This document shows positions 1 to 8,407 of a DNA stretch of 33,078 bases, one piece after another. The notes under the pieces are model-generated. The model worked only from the letters and a program-made list of their open reading frames with translations. It had not been told where the DNA came from and ran no database searches. The stretch lies in NCBI GenBank assembly GCA_903857665.1, contig CAIOFV010000108.1:1-33078 (forward strand), read 5' to 3'. Made by a program: the position numbers and the translations under genes. The stretch comes from an uncultured Myxococcales bacterium. GTDB taxonomy: Bacteria > Myxococcota_A > UBA9042 > DTJE01. Every line of letters starts with the position of its first letter. Positions within the stretch are counted from its first letter, which is position 1.

Positions 1-6
1 AGAGCA

Positions 7-53
7 GGGCGCATGATGAGCCGGGCGCACGATGAGCGGGGCGCACGAGCAGG
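7..53. repeat. 16-bp tandem repeat, about three copies
   Basis: The heptamer gggcgca occurs at 7, 23 and 39, exactly 16 bp apart. The units read gggcgcatgatgagcc, gggcgcacgatgagcg and a partial third copy. A period of 16 is not a multiple of three, so a translated repeat is unlikely. The array touches the window edge and may continue to the left. Confidence 0.6.
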
Positions 54-355
54 GGTGTGGCGCGTGCGTTGCCGGAGGGGGCAGGGGCGGCCGCGGAGGG
101 CCACCCGGACCCACCGCCACCCGACCGGGGCGCGGTGACCCTCGCGGCCCAGACTCGGCTTCTTCGAAGCCTCAAACAGTGGGCCGCGCCGCCCGTTGGG
201 CGGTCGGGTCCCCGCACCCCGTCGGGTCCCGGCGGTCCCCCCAAGGGCCCTCCACGGCCGCCCCTGCCCCCCCGCGTGGGTGCCCTGCCAGGTCGGGCAC
301 AAGGACGTGTGACTCGTCTTCCGTGCGGGTTGTTCCCCCCCTCCGCGCTGGCTGA
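54..355. other. Non-coding stretch, no gene recognised
   Basis: No reading frame here looks like protein: the translations are low-complexity Pro/Arg/Gly strings. The only structure seen is a small hairpin at 189-203 (ccgccc, loop gtt, gggcgg) and a short direct repeat (tcgggtccc) just after it. These could belong to a terminator or leader, but there is no T-run. Confidence 0.4.
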
Positions 356-547
356 CTGGTATCATCGAGGGAGCATGGGTGTTGCGATGGGCGCGGGTCT
401 CCAGGCATCCTGATCAACCCGATCGTCCGATACCGGCACTACTGGGGGCTGTTCGGCCTGGAGGTGTCCGCCGAGTGGCCCCTGATCGTGGGCGGGGCCG
501 GCGTGGCGACCCCATGGCCGATCTTCGGAGTCTCCGTGGGCTTCTGA
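356..547 (+). pseudogene. Possible C-terminal remnant of an outer-membrane beta-barrel protein
   Basis: From about 407 to the TGA at 545-547 the frame gives a protein-like stretch with alternating aromatic and hydrophobic residues (VRYRHYWGLFGLEVS and then TPWPIFGVSVGF). It ends in Phe, the usual C-terminal residue of outer-membrane barrels recognised by BamA. There is no in-frame start: a TGA lies at 353-355 and the first 17 codons look random. A neighbouring frame gives MGVAMGAGLQ at 375-404, so a frameshift near 404-412 could join two barrel strands. It is read here as a decayed or frameshifted tail of an unidentified barrel protein. It could also be chance, since the fragment is short. 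Confidence 0.35.
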
Positions 548-749
548 ACGCATGAGCCGGAGCGGTCTCGGCACCACGCGAAGAACTGGCGTCGCTCCGG
601 AAACGTTCGTGAAGGCACCTGCATCGAAGGCGTCAAGGGGCCGGTTTCCTGGCCAGGGAACGCCCGCCCCCCCTCCCGAAGACGTACGCTCCCGCAAACG
701 TTCCCGGCCAGAATCGTGGATCAATGCGGCATGGGGCAGGCAGGCAGGC

Positions 750-1667
750 TCACGTCAGTTCCAGGAACTTCTCCTCGAGCTTCTGCCCGCGGACGATCGT
801 TCCGATGGCAGCGCCGGACTTCATCAGCGCGCCGAGCACTTCCGTGATGGCGTCCTCGACAGACTCGCCCTTGCCCGGGCGCAGGGTCACGCGAATCGTC
901 AGGCCGTCGGCGGACGCCTGCACGCCGGCGACGCGGGACAGGCCCTTCAACGCCGCGACGGCGCCGGTGCCGGCCTTGCCCAACTGCACCAGGATCTGAT
1001 GATCCTGGCCGGTCAGCTCGGCCAGCGACGCCTGGGTGACCAGCTTGCCGTGGTCGATGATCGCGGCGTGGTCGCACAGGTCCTCGACCTCGGACAGGTT
1101 GTGGCTGCTGACGAGGACCGTCGAATGCCCGGCCATCGCGCGGATCGTCTGGCGGACCGTGTGGGCGTTGCGGGGGTCCAGCCCCTCGGTCGGCTCGTCC
1201 AGCAGCACCAGTTCGGGCGTTCCCAGGAACGCCTGGGCGATGCCGAAGCGCTTGGCCATGCCGTGCGACAGCGCCTTGCCGCGGACCTTGCGCGCGTCGT
1301 TCAGATCGACGGCGTCCAGCACGCGGTCCGTTTCCTTGCGGGCGCGCTCCGGGTCCAGTCCCTGCAGTTCCGCCATGAACCGCAGGCTGTCCTCCAGCGT
1401 GCGCTCCGGGTGGAATCGCGCGTCCTGGGGCAGGGCGGCCATGCGGCCCAGTGGCAGGTTCGTCAGCGGCTGGCCCAGCACCTCCGCGCTGCCCGAGGAG
1501 GGGCGCACGAAGCCGCACAGCATCGCGAAGGTGGTCGTCTTGCCGGCGCCGTTCGGGCCCAGGAACCCGTAGATGGAACCCTTCGGGACCTCGAAGGTCA
1601 GGTTGTCGACGACCGCGCGGCCGTTGTAGCGCTTGGTCAGGCGATCGGTGCGGATGGCGATGTCCAT
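750..1667 (-). CDS. ABC-2 type transporter, ATP-binding protein
   Basis: This 305-residue ATPase powers an ABC-2 exporter. Visible motifs are Walker A GPNGAGKTT at residues 37-45, a variant signature LSHGM at 133-137 (consensus LSGGQ), Walker B LVLLDEP at about 153-159 and the switch His in VLVSSHN. The Q-loop is PQD at 80-82. The roughly 90 residues after the H-loop form the C-terminal extension usual in CcmA/NatA-like drug, lipid or Na+ export ATPases. Its ATG overlaps the permease stop by one base (TGATG), so the two are translationally coupled and probably form one complex. The substrate cannot be read from sequence. Confidence 0.93.
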   Translation of the reverse strand: MDIAIRTDRLTKRYNGRAVVDNLTFEVPKGSIYGFLGPNGAGKTTTFAMLCGFVRPSSGSAEVLGQPLTNLPLGRMAALPQDARFHPERTLEDSLRFMAELQGLDPERARKETDRVLDAVDLNDARKVRGKALSHGMAKRFGIAQAFLGTPELVLLDEPTEGLDPRNAHTVRQTIRAMAGHSTVLVSSHNLSEVEDLCDHAAIIDHGKLVTQASLAELTGQDHQILVQLGKAGTGAVAALKGLSRVAGVQASADGLTIRVTLRPGKGESVEDAITEVLGALMKSGAAIGTIVRGQKLEEKFLELT

Positions 1668-2527
1668 CAGAGGTCCCTCCACCGCAGGCGGGCGGACGCT
1701 CCCCCCAGGAAGAGCAGGCCGAACACCACGAAGGCCAGCCCGCCGCCCATCACGGTCAGCAGGCTCGGCGACCACAGCATCATCTTGTAGTAGGAGGGCG
1801 ACAGGAACCCGACGTCGTTGGAACTGGACAGGATGCCCAGCCCGATCAGCACGCCGACCATGATCGCCATCGACAGCCCGGCGCCATCGACCAGCGACGA
1901 AACCAGCGCGGCCAGTGCGATGTAGCAGAACCCGAACGGAACGGTCAGCAGCCAGAAGCGCAGCAGCAGGCCCGCGGCGGGCAGCAGGTCGAAGGCCGGC
2001 AGTTCCACCCAGGCGTATACGAACAGCGCGACGTTCGCGGCGACGGTGACCGCCAGGAACAGCAGAAGGTGGGACAGCATCTTGCCCAGCAGCAGCGACA
2101 GCCGCGACGTCCGGAGCAGCACGAACCGCGCCGAGCGCTGGTTCACCTCGGAATTGACGATGTCGTAACTGACCAGCGCGATCAGCAGCGGCAGGAAGGT
2201 CAGCGTGGTCCAGAAGAACCCCAGCAGCACCAGAGGCATGTGCAGCAGGTGGCGGGCGGTGGCCTCGTCGCCGCCGGTAATCGTCGCGAACGCCTCGTAG
2301 GCCTTCGGGGCGTCCGCCTTGATCGAGGACAGCGCGTCCGCGGTGTCGATGGCATTGCGGGCCATCTGGATCTTGTCGCCGAACTGGTTCTCCACCCAGA
2401 CCAGCGCGCCGCCCGTGGCCAGCGCACCGGCAAGGTAGATCAGCAGGGCGACCAGGGCCCGCTTGGTGCGGATCAGGGTCATCAGGTCGAACCGCGCGAT
2501 CCGCCAGGTGTCTTGCAGTACACGCAC
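1667..2527 (-). CDS. ABC-2 type transporter, permease protein
   Basis: This 286-residue integral membrane protein is partner to the ATPase at 750-1667. About six hydrophobic segments are visible: one near the N-terminus (ALVALLIYLAGALATGGAL), then after a soluble loop of roughly 60 residues a pair around LVLLGFFWTTLTFLPLLIAL, and three more toward the C-terminus. This matches ABC-2 permeases with a large first extracytoplasmic loop. The GTG start is chosen because ggagg lies eight bases upstream and translation begins just before the first amphipathic helix. The open frame extends further upstream but without protein-like sequence. It is divergent from the diguanylate cyclase gene, with 193 bp between them. 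Confidence 0.88.
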   Translation of the reverse strand: MRVLQDTWRIARFDLMTLIRTKRALVALLIYLAGALATGGALVWVENQFGDKIQMARNAIDTADALSSIKADAPKAYEAFATITGGDEATARHLLHMPLVLLGFFWTTLTFLPLLIALVSYDIVNSEVNQRSARFVLLRTSRLSLLLGKMLSHLLLFLAVTVAANVALFVYAWVELPAFDLLPAAGLLLRFWLLTVPFGFCYIALAALVSSLVDGAGLSMAIMVGVLIGLGILSSSNDVGFLSPSYYKMMLWSPSLLTVMGGGLAFVVFGLLFLGGASARLRWRDL

Positions 2528-2720
2528 CAGGCGTGCCTCCGCGAAAGGACGGCTGATGATACGGCAGGACGCCCGGAATCGCGATGATTGCGCGGCGCCG
2601 ACCGCGGGAACCGGTGCCGGCACGAAACGTGCTGTGGTTCCAGCGCACGGGATGGCCGACCTGCGCGTCCCGGGGGGTGGCGAGGGGCCCGGAGGGGCCT
2701 GGGACCTGAAGGAAACGCCG

Positions 2721-4076
2721 ATGACGAGGCCCGGGACTGGCAGCGCCGACACCGAAAACATTGCGGTCCGGAGTGCCGAAGTCGTGACCGACTCCGTGAT
2801 CCCGGCCTTCCGTGGCAGGCTGGAAGACGAGTTCCGGCATGCCGATTTCCAGCAGTCCCTTCCCATGCTGCGGGTCGCCCTGCTGGTCGGCGGGGCGTTC
2901 TACGCGGTCTTCGCCTTGCTGGACCTCGTGGTCGCTCCCGGCAGCGTGTCGCTGCTCTGGGGGATCCGGTTCGGCATCGTGGTCCCGGCGACCCTCGTGC
3001 TGTTCCTGTTGACGCGGTCGCCGCGGTTCGAACGGTGGATGCAGCCGGCGGTCGCGGCCTGGATCGTGCTGGCGGGGGGGGGCATCGTGGCGATGGTGGG
3101 GGCGATCCCCAGCGACGCCAGCCACGTCTACTACGTCGGCCTGATCCTGGTGCTGATCATCGGCTACACCTATGCGCGGCTGCGGTTTGGCTGGGCCAGC
3201 GGGGCGGGGTGGCTGATCGTCATCGCGTACCAGGCCGTCGCGGTGGTCATCGACACCCCCTTCAAGACATTGATCGTCAACGACTTCTTCTTCATCGGTG
3301 CGAACGTGCTGGGCATGCTGTCGTGCCGGGCGATCGAGCAGTACGCCCGCGACAATTTCCTGCTGGTCCGGAAGGTCCGTACCGAGCAGGAGCGCGTGGC
3401 TGCCGCGAACCAGGAACTGGCGGACGCCAATCGGGAACTGGCCCGCCAGGCCCTGCTGGACGGGCTGACCGGGATCCCGAACCGGCGTTCGTTCGACCGG
3501 GACTTCACGCACGAATGGGCGCGGATGCAGCGGGAGGGCATGCCCCTGACGCTGGTGATGTGCGACATCGACCGCTTCAAGGCCTACAACGACGCCTGCG
3601 GGCATCTGGTCGGCGACGACTGCCTGCGCGACGTGGCCGCGGCGGTATGGGAAGCGGCACGGCGTCCTGCCGACCACGTGGCGCGCTACGGCGGCGAGGA
3701 GTTCGCGTTGATCCTGCCGCACACGGGCCCCGAGGGCGGCCGGAGGGTCGCCGAGGCCGTTCGGAAGGCCGTGCGACGACGGGCCATCCCGCATCCCCGG
3801 GCGGCGGTCGATGGGATCGTGACGGTCAGCTTGGGAGTGGCCTCGATCCTGCCGATTCCCGAGGTCTCGCCGGAGGCCCTGCTGGAGGCGGCCGATCGGG
3901 CCATGTACCAGGCGAAATCGCAGGGGCGGGACCGGGTGGTGGCCGCCGACCCGCTCGAGCCTCCCAGCGCTCCGTCGAACCGCCCGTCGCGCTTCAGGCG
4001 GCGCGAGGACACGCCTGCCCTGTCCCCTGCGGAACCGACGCCGTCCGCCGTCAGCCTGTCCTCGACGAAGGGCTGA
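2721..4076 (+). CDS. Membrane-bound diguanylate cyclase (GGDEF domain)
   Basis: A 451-residue protein predicted to make the second messenger cyclic di-GMP from two GTP. Residues about 50-210 hold around six hydrophobic helices, forming a membrane sensor module that I cannot name with confidence. A short coiled-coil-like linker follows (EQERVAAANQELADANREL), then the GGDEF domain. The active-site signature is GGEEF at 324-328. The inhibitory site RPAD at 315-318 lies exactly five residues before it, so the enzyme should be active and product-inhibited. The last 50 or so residues are a Pro/Ser-rich tail. The start ATG has aagga six to seven bases upstream. No phosphodiesterase or c-di-GMP receptor gene lies nearby. 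Confidence 0.93.
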   Translation: MTRPGTGSADTENIAVRSAEVVTDSVIPAFRGRLEDEFRHADFQQSLPMLRVALLVGGAFYAVFALLDLVVAPGSVSLLWGIRFGIVVPATLVLFLLTRSPRFERWMQPAVAAWIVLAGGGIVAMVGAIPSDASHVYYVGLILVLIIGYTYARLRFGWASGAGWLIVIAYQAVAVVIDTPFKTLIVNDFFFIGANVLGMLSCRAIEQYARDNFLLVRKVRTEQERVAAANQELADANRELARQALLDGLTGIPNRRSFDRDFTHEWARMQREGMPLTLVMCDIDRFKAYNDACGHLVGDDCLRDVAAAVWEAARRPADHVARYGGEEFALILPHTGPEGGRRVAEAVRKAVRRRAIPHPRAAVDGIVTVSLGVASILPIPEVSPEALLEAADRAMYQAKSQGRDRVVAADPLEPPSAPSNRPSRFRRREDTPALSPAEPTPSAVSLSSTKG

Positions 4077-4112
4077 GGGCGTCGTGGTCGGTGCCCCGCG
4101 CGGACGGATCCG

Positions 4113-5240
4113 TCACATCGCCCAGATCAGAAGTCGGCACTCGATGTCGCCGTTGTACAGCAGTTGCCACCGATCGGGGCCTCGCCGGAAGGCGCGCTCG
4201 ATGCCGGGGGAACCGGCCAGCACGGCGACGGTATGTCCTCGCATGCGCTGGAGGGACCAGGCCATCCCGTCATACAGGCTGGTGTCGGCGTCCAGGCGGG
4301 CGCCGTAGGGCGGGTTGACGACCACGAAGCCGACGGGGCCCAGGGGTTCCAGCGCGTTGATCGGGGCGATGGCGAAACGGGGCTGGACGCCCGCCTTCCG
4401 GGCGTTGGCGCGCGCCAGATCGATGGCCGCGGGCGCGATGTCGCGGCCGAAGATCTCGGGAAGGTCGTCGCGGCGCGCCGCACGGGCGATCCGGCGGATG
4501 TCCTCCATGCGGGCGGCGGCCGTGGCGTCGTGGCAGGCCCAGCGCTCGAAGCCGAAGCGCGTCCGGAGCAGGCCCGGGGCGACGTTGGCGGCCCACAGCG
4601 ACGCCTCGATCGCGAGGGTGCCGGAGCCGCACATCGGGTCCACCAGCGGCGTGGCCCGGTCCCAGCCCGACAGGCGCAGGATGGCAGCGGCCAGCGTTTC
4701 CTTCAGGGGCGCTTCCAGGTGCTCGGCGCGGTAGCCGCGGCGGTGCAGCGATTCGCCCGCCAGGTCCAGGTACAGCGTTGCCTTGTCCTTCACGATGTGG
4801 ACGAACAGCGACACGTCGGGGTCCTTGCGGTCCACCGAGGGACGGGCGCCGACGCGGTCGCGGATCTGGTCCACGACCGCGTCCTTGGTCTTTAGCGAGA
4901 TGAAGCCGGTGTGCGTGAGCCCGCCGGATCGGCACGCGGCCGATACCGCGAGCGTCTGGTGCGGGGTCAGGTACGGCGACCAGTCGACGGCCCGCACCCC
5001 ATCGTACAGGGCCTCGCCGTCGGGGGCGTCGAACCGGGCCAGTTCGGCCAGGATCCGCAGGGCGATCCGGGAGTGCAGGCACGCGTGCCAGGCATCCTCC
5101 CACCGTCCCTCGAAGTGGACGCCGCCGCGATCCGCGCGGACGTGGTACAGCCTCAGTTCGCGCAGTTCGTCGCGCAGGGCCCCCTCGGTCCCCTTGGCCG
5201 CGGTGGCGAAGAAGGCCAGGGGTGTGGGGGTTCCGTTCAC
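4113..5240 (-). CDS. THUMP-domain rRNA (guanine-N2) methyltransferase, RlmL type
   Basis: This 375-residue SAM-dependent RNA methyltransferase probably makes m2G in 23S rRNA, as RlmL does for G2445. The N-terminal part (about 1-170) is ferredoxin-like plus a THUMP RNA-binding domain. The catalytic domain shows motif I DPMCGSGT from D201 and motif IV NPPYG from N309, the pair typical of RlmL/YpsC and TrmN/Trm14. The length matches the single-domain YpsC form, not the fused E. coli RlmKL. The GTG start is preceded by ggagg five bases upstream. The gene converges on the diguanylate cyclase with only 36 bp between stops. A tRNA m2G6 role (TrmN-like) is the main alternative. Confidence 0.88.
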   Translation of the reverse strand: MNGTPTPLAFFATAAKGTEGALRDELRELRLYHVRADRGGVHFEGRWEDAWHACLHSRIALRILAELARFDAPDGEALYDGVRAVDWSPYLTPHQTLAVSAACRSGGLTHTGFISLKTKDAVVDQIRDRVGARPSVDRKDPDVSLFVHIVKDKATLYLDLAGESLHRRGYRAEHLEAPLKETLAAAILRLSGWDRATPLVDPMCGSGTLAIEASLWAANVAPGLLRTRFGFERWACHDATAAARMEDIRRIARAARRDDLPEIFGRDIAPAAIDLARANARKAGVQPRFAIAPINALEPLGPVGFVVVNPPYGARLDADTSLYDGMAWSLQRMRGHTVAVLAGSPGIERAFRRGPDRWQLLYNGDIECRLLIWAM

Positions 5241-5323
5241 GCGGGCCTCCAGGGGTCCTGGCGTTGGCGCAGGCCGACCGTCCCGGGTGGCCGTCGGGAT
5301 GCCGGAGCCGGTTCGCCGCACTG

Positions 5324-5351
5324 AGCCTAGCCGCCGCCGGGGGGATGTCAA
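5324..5351 (-). promoter_or_regulatory. Candidate sigma70 promoter for the rlmL-type gene
   Basis: On the minus strand a perfect -35 box TTGACA (5351-5346) is followed after 16 bp by TAGGCT (5329-5324). Transcription would start near 5317, giving a leader of about 77 nt before the GTG at 5240. The -10 is weak, so this is an inference from pattern and position. Confidence 0.45.
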
Positions 5352-5355
5352 GCAG

Positions 5356-5380
5356 CCCCGACGGCTTGCATCGGTCGGGG
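5356..5380 (-). terminator. Hairpin after the oxidoreductase gene
   Basis: A perfect 7-bp inverted repeat, ccccgac and gtcgggg, encloses an 11-nt loop. It lies about 70 bp past the stop of the NmrA-like gene and just before the rlmL promoter on the minus strand. The position suits a transcription terminator, but no T-run follows. Confidence 0.35.
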
Positions 5381-5447
5381 GAGGCATGGACAGGCGTCGC
5401 GGCGTGCCGTGACGGTCGCCGGTCGGACTGGGCCGCTGCCGCCGGCG

Positions 5448-6308
5448 TCACGCCCAGGCGGACGCGTGCTCGACCGCGAACTGCCGGAAGCCGGAAGGCG
5501 GGCGGCCCAGCACGGCCACGACGTCCGGGGACACCGGCGCGCAAAGGCCGGCCCGGATCAGCCGGTAGAAGGTGATCAGCCGCTCGACCCATTCCGGCGG
5601 GAAGCCCGCCTGGCCCAGGGTGGTGCGGGCCTGCGCCTCGTCGAGGGGCACGTAGCGGATCGGGCGTCCCGTGACCTCGGACAGGACGGTCGCGACCTCG
5701 TGGTGGTCCAGCGCCGTCGGGCCGGTCAGCGTGTAGGCGCGCCCGGCGTGCCCCGTGCCGCACAGCGCCTCGGCGGCCACCGCCGAGACGTCCCGGGCGT
5801 CGATGTACGAGATCCGCGCCTCGGCGGCCGGCAGCATGAAGGTCCCCGTCGCGCGGATGCTGGTCCCCACGGACCCCGAGGCGATCACCTGCATGAACCA
5901 GTTGGGTCGCAGGTGCGTGAACTCCAAGCCGGACGCTTCCAGGTGCAGCTCGATCTTCCGCAGCGCGAAGTCCTCGCGCATCTCGGTCCCCATCGCGGTC
6001 AGGTTGACGACGTGCCGGACGCCGGATGCCTTCATCGCGTCGATCAGGGGCAGCGCGACGCGATCGGAGTGCTCGTCCCCGGGCAGGGCGATCAGGAAGG
6101 CACGGTCCACGCCGGCCAGGGCCGCGCCGAAAGTCGCGGGCCGTTCCAGATCGAATTCGACATACTCCGCCGCGCCGGCCGATCGGGCTGCCGCAGCCAC
6201 GGGATCCCGCGTCGCGCCGCGCACGGCGAATCCCTTGCGGGCCAGCAGCGACGCCACCTCGCCGCCGACCGTCCCCGTTGCGCCAAGGACCAGGATCTTC
6301 GACGTCAT
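5448..6308 (-). CDS. NmrA-like NAD(P)-binding oxidoreductase
   Basis: A 286-residue atypical short-chain dehydrogenase of the NmrA/azoreductase-like group, expected to be cytosolic. The N-terminal Rossmann motif GATGTVGG spans residues 9-16, directly after the first strand KILVLG. Further family marks are LTAMG near the active-site strand, LRPNWFMQ, and the Asp-rich ISYIDARDVS stretch. A classical YxxxK catalytic pair is not obvious, so it may be a quinone reductase or a redox-sensing regulator instead of a true dehydrogenase. The ATG at 6308 overlaps the upstream small gene by four bases (ATGA), indicating coupling. The substrate is unknown. Confidence 0.88.
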   Translation of the reverse strand: MTSKILVLGATGTVGGEVASLLARKGFAVRGATRDPVAAAARSAGAAEYVEFDLERPATFGAALAGVDRAFLIALPGDEHSDRVALPLIDAMKASGVRHVVNLTAMGTEMREDFALRKIELHLEASGLEFTHLRPNWFMQVIASGSVGTSIRATGTFMLPAAEARISYIDARDVSAVAAEALCGTGHAGRAYTLTGPTALDHHEVATVLSEVTGRPIRYVPLDEAQARTTLGQAGFPPEWVERLITFYRLIRAGLCAPVSPDVVAVLGRPPSGFRQFAVEHASAWA

Positions 6309-6580
6309 GGCGCCCACTCCTCGGAAAAGAACGATTTCTGTCCCGCCAGGTGATGGCGGGAGTAGCCCGCGACGGTCTGGCGGATCCGGGCCTCGTTCGC
6401 ATACCGCACCAGGATGTCCGCGATCGTATCGACCAGGCCGTCCGTGAACCGCTCGTGCGGCGTGCCTTGGGAGCGGCCCGACTGCACGATGGCGCGCAGC
6501 CGGTTGTCGATGCCGAACGTCAGCAATTCCCGGGACACCGCGTGGAATGAAGACTGCTCCGGCGAATACACCCCTTGCAT
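6305..6580 (-). CDS. Small protein of unknown function coupled to the oxidoreductase
   Basis: About 91 residues, mostly helical by composition, with no signal sequence or recognised motif. I do not recognise the family. Its TGA overlaps the ATG of the NmrA-like gene (ATGA at 6308-6305), which is the main argument that it is translated. The start is uncertain. The ATG at 6580 has only a weak ribosome site, a TTG lies four codons upstream, and a GTG exists further inside. The TTG is itself part of a TTGACA (6592-6587), so a promoter -35 box may overlap the 5' end, in which case a later start would be needed. It could be a fragment of a longer ancestral protein. Confidence 0.5.
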   Translation of the reverse strand: MQGVYSPEQSSFHAVSRELLTFGIDNRLRAIVQSGRSQGTPHERFTDGLVDTIADILVRYANEARIRQTVAGYSRHHLAGQKSFFSEEWAP

Positions 6581-6726
6581 GGAAGGTGTCAATTCCGGCG
6601 GCGGCCGGCGTCGGGCAGCCTATGTGGACCGAGAGCGGAAATCGAACAAGGATCGCCGGGACTGCCCTTGTGCGCCGGGATCCGATCCGATACACCGGTA
6701 CCCGGCGCGGATGCTCGGAGGTCGTT

Positions 6727-8304
6727 GTGGCGAATCGATTCCCGGATTGGCGGGAGACGCTGTTCGGGGCGATGGCCCTGGTGCTGTCCTTCGCGCTGTC
6801 TGAATGCGGCGGGGCGGCGGAGTGCGGGTGTTCCGATACCGTTTCGGTTCCCGACATCGACGTGCCCAGGCTGGACGCCGGCGATGCCGCTGACGCGATC
6901 CTTCCCGATGACGGTCCGCCTGCGACCCTGTGGGACGACCTGGTCGGGACCGGCGAGCCCGTCGGCGGGATCGTCGGGGTGGCCAGCCACATGAGCACCT
7001 CCGATGCCGCGGACCCGCTCCGCGACTTCGAGTTCGATCAGTACGCGGGCATCCAGGGGTTCAGGATCCGCCGGGGCCTGCGGTGGAACGACGTCGAACC
7101 CGCCCGCGACGAGTGGCACTTCGACCAGGTCAGCACCCCGGTCACGATGGCGCAGGCGCGCGGCGTGCGGATCCTGCCGCTGCTGGCCTACGGCAACTCG
7201 TGGGCCCAGGACGACCCGGATTCCTACGGCACCCTGCACATCGCGGACTACGCGACCTACGCGGGACGAATGGCGGCGGAATTCTGCGCGACGGTGAAGG
7301 ACTACGAACTCTGGAACGAGGAGAACATCACCCGGTTCTGGGACCTGCCGCCCGACCCGGCGAAATACGCGGACCTGTTGATCGCCTCCGCGGCGGCGAT
7401 CCGGACGGCCTGCCCGGACGCCCGGGTGGTCTTCGGTGGCATGGCGTCCTACGACGACGTGGGCCTGTTCGACACCTGGGGCTTCCTGAGGCTGGCGCTG
7501 GCGGCGCGACCGGAGGCGTGCGCGGCGTTCGACGCGCTGGCGCTGCACCCGTACACCTGGTTCCAGTTCGACCCGCCCGAGCACGACGAGGAAGTGTCCT
7601 TCGACGTGGTCAAGCACGGCCAGACCCGCATGACGACGCTGGCCCGGGACATCCTGGCCGCGGGCGGATGCGCGCCGAAGTCGATCCTGTTCACCGAGGT
7701 GGGCTGGCCCTCCTACGACCTGACCGAGGGCCAGGTGGCCCGGTACGCGGCCCGCAGCCTGTTGCTGGCAGCCCGGGACGGGGTCGAGGGCTGGTACTGG
7801 TACACGTTCTGGGACGACGCCCCCGACTCCGGCGGCATCCGGCCGGAAGAAAACCATTTCGGGCTGTGGGCCTGGCCGGGCGCGGACGATTCGGTGCGTC
7901 GCGCCAAGCCGGCGTGGCTGGCCGTGAAGACGGCGGCCACGCTGCTGGGCGGGTCCCGGTTCGCGCGCGACCTGGGGCCGGCCCTCGGGCTGCCCAACGA
8001 CGTGTACTGCCTGGCGTTCGTGGACGATGCCGGCGGCATTCAAGTGGCGGCCTGGGACGGCCGGGAGGTGCCCGACGTCACGCTGGATGGTGAGGACGAG
8101 GGCGGTCCCGACACGACCATTGCGCTGGACCTGCCCCTGCCGGGCTGCACGATCGCGACATCCCTCCGGGACATGAATGGGACGCTGCTGGAGGCCCGGC
8201 CTGCGGGGCTGACCTTGCCCCTGATCCTGACGCCGCAGGTGCAGTACCTCGACCTGGGCTGTGGTCCATCCACGGCGGCCGGCCGCCTCGCTCCCATTCC
8301 CTGA
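6727..8304 (+). CDS. Exported glycoside hydrolase, clan-A TIM-barrel type
   Basis: A 525-residue protein with a basic N-terminus, a hydrophobic stretch (about 12-24) and a cysteine at 27. LSEC is a poor lipobox, so it may be a lipoprotein or simply secreted. An Asp/Pro-rich linker (about 36-75) leads to a TIM-barrel domain. The acid/base Glu is E198 in LWNEEN and the likely nucleophile is E324 in LFTEVGWPS, spaced as in clan GH-A families such as GH39 and GH5. About 100 residues after the barrel look like a beta-rich accessory domain. The GTG start has ggagg five bases upstream. The target glycan is unknown. It sits alone, divergent from the small gene at 6305-6580. Confidence 0.82.
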   Translation: MANRFPDWRETLFGAMALVLSFALSECGGAAECGCSDTVSVPDIDVPRLDAGDAADAILPDDGPPATLWDDLVGTGEPVGGIVGVASHMSTSDAADPLRDFEFDQYAGIQGFRIRRGLRWNDVEPARDEWHFDQVSTPVTMAQARGVRILPLLAYGNSWAQDDPDSYGTLHIADYATYAGRMAAEFCATVKDYELWNEENITRFWDLPPDPAKYADLLIASAAAIRTACPDARVVFGGMASYDDVGLFDTWGFLRLALAARPEACAAFDALALHPYTWFQFDPPEHDEEVSFDVVKHGQTRMTTLARDILAAGGCAPKSILFTEVGWPSYDLTEGQVARYAARSLLLAARDGVEGWYWYTFWDDAPDSGGIRPEENHFGLWAWPGADDSVRRAKPAWLAVKTAATLLGGSRFARDLGPALGLPNDVYCLAFVDDAGGIQVAAWDGREVPDVTLDGEDEGGPDTTIALDLPLPGCTIATSLRDMNGTLLEARPAGLTLPLILTPQVQYLDLGCGPSTAAGRLAPIP

Positions 8305-8407
8305 TGACGGCCCGAGGACGGGCGCGTTGCTGCCGCAGGCTGGTCACGCCGGGGTCGCGGTGGCATGATGGCGCGTGGAACCGATCCCTCATCATCGGGG
8401 AACTCCC

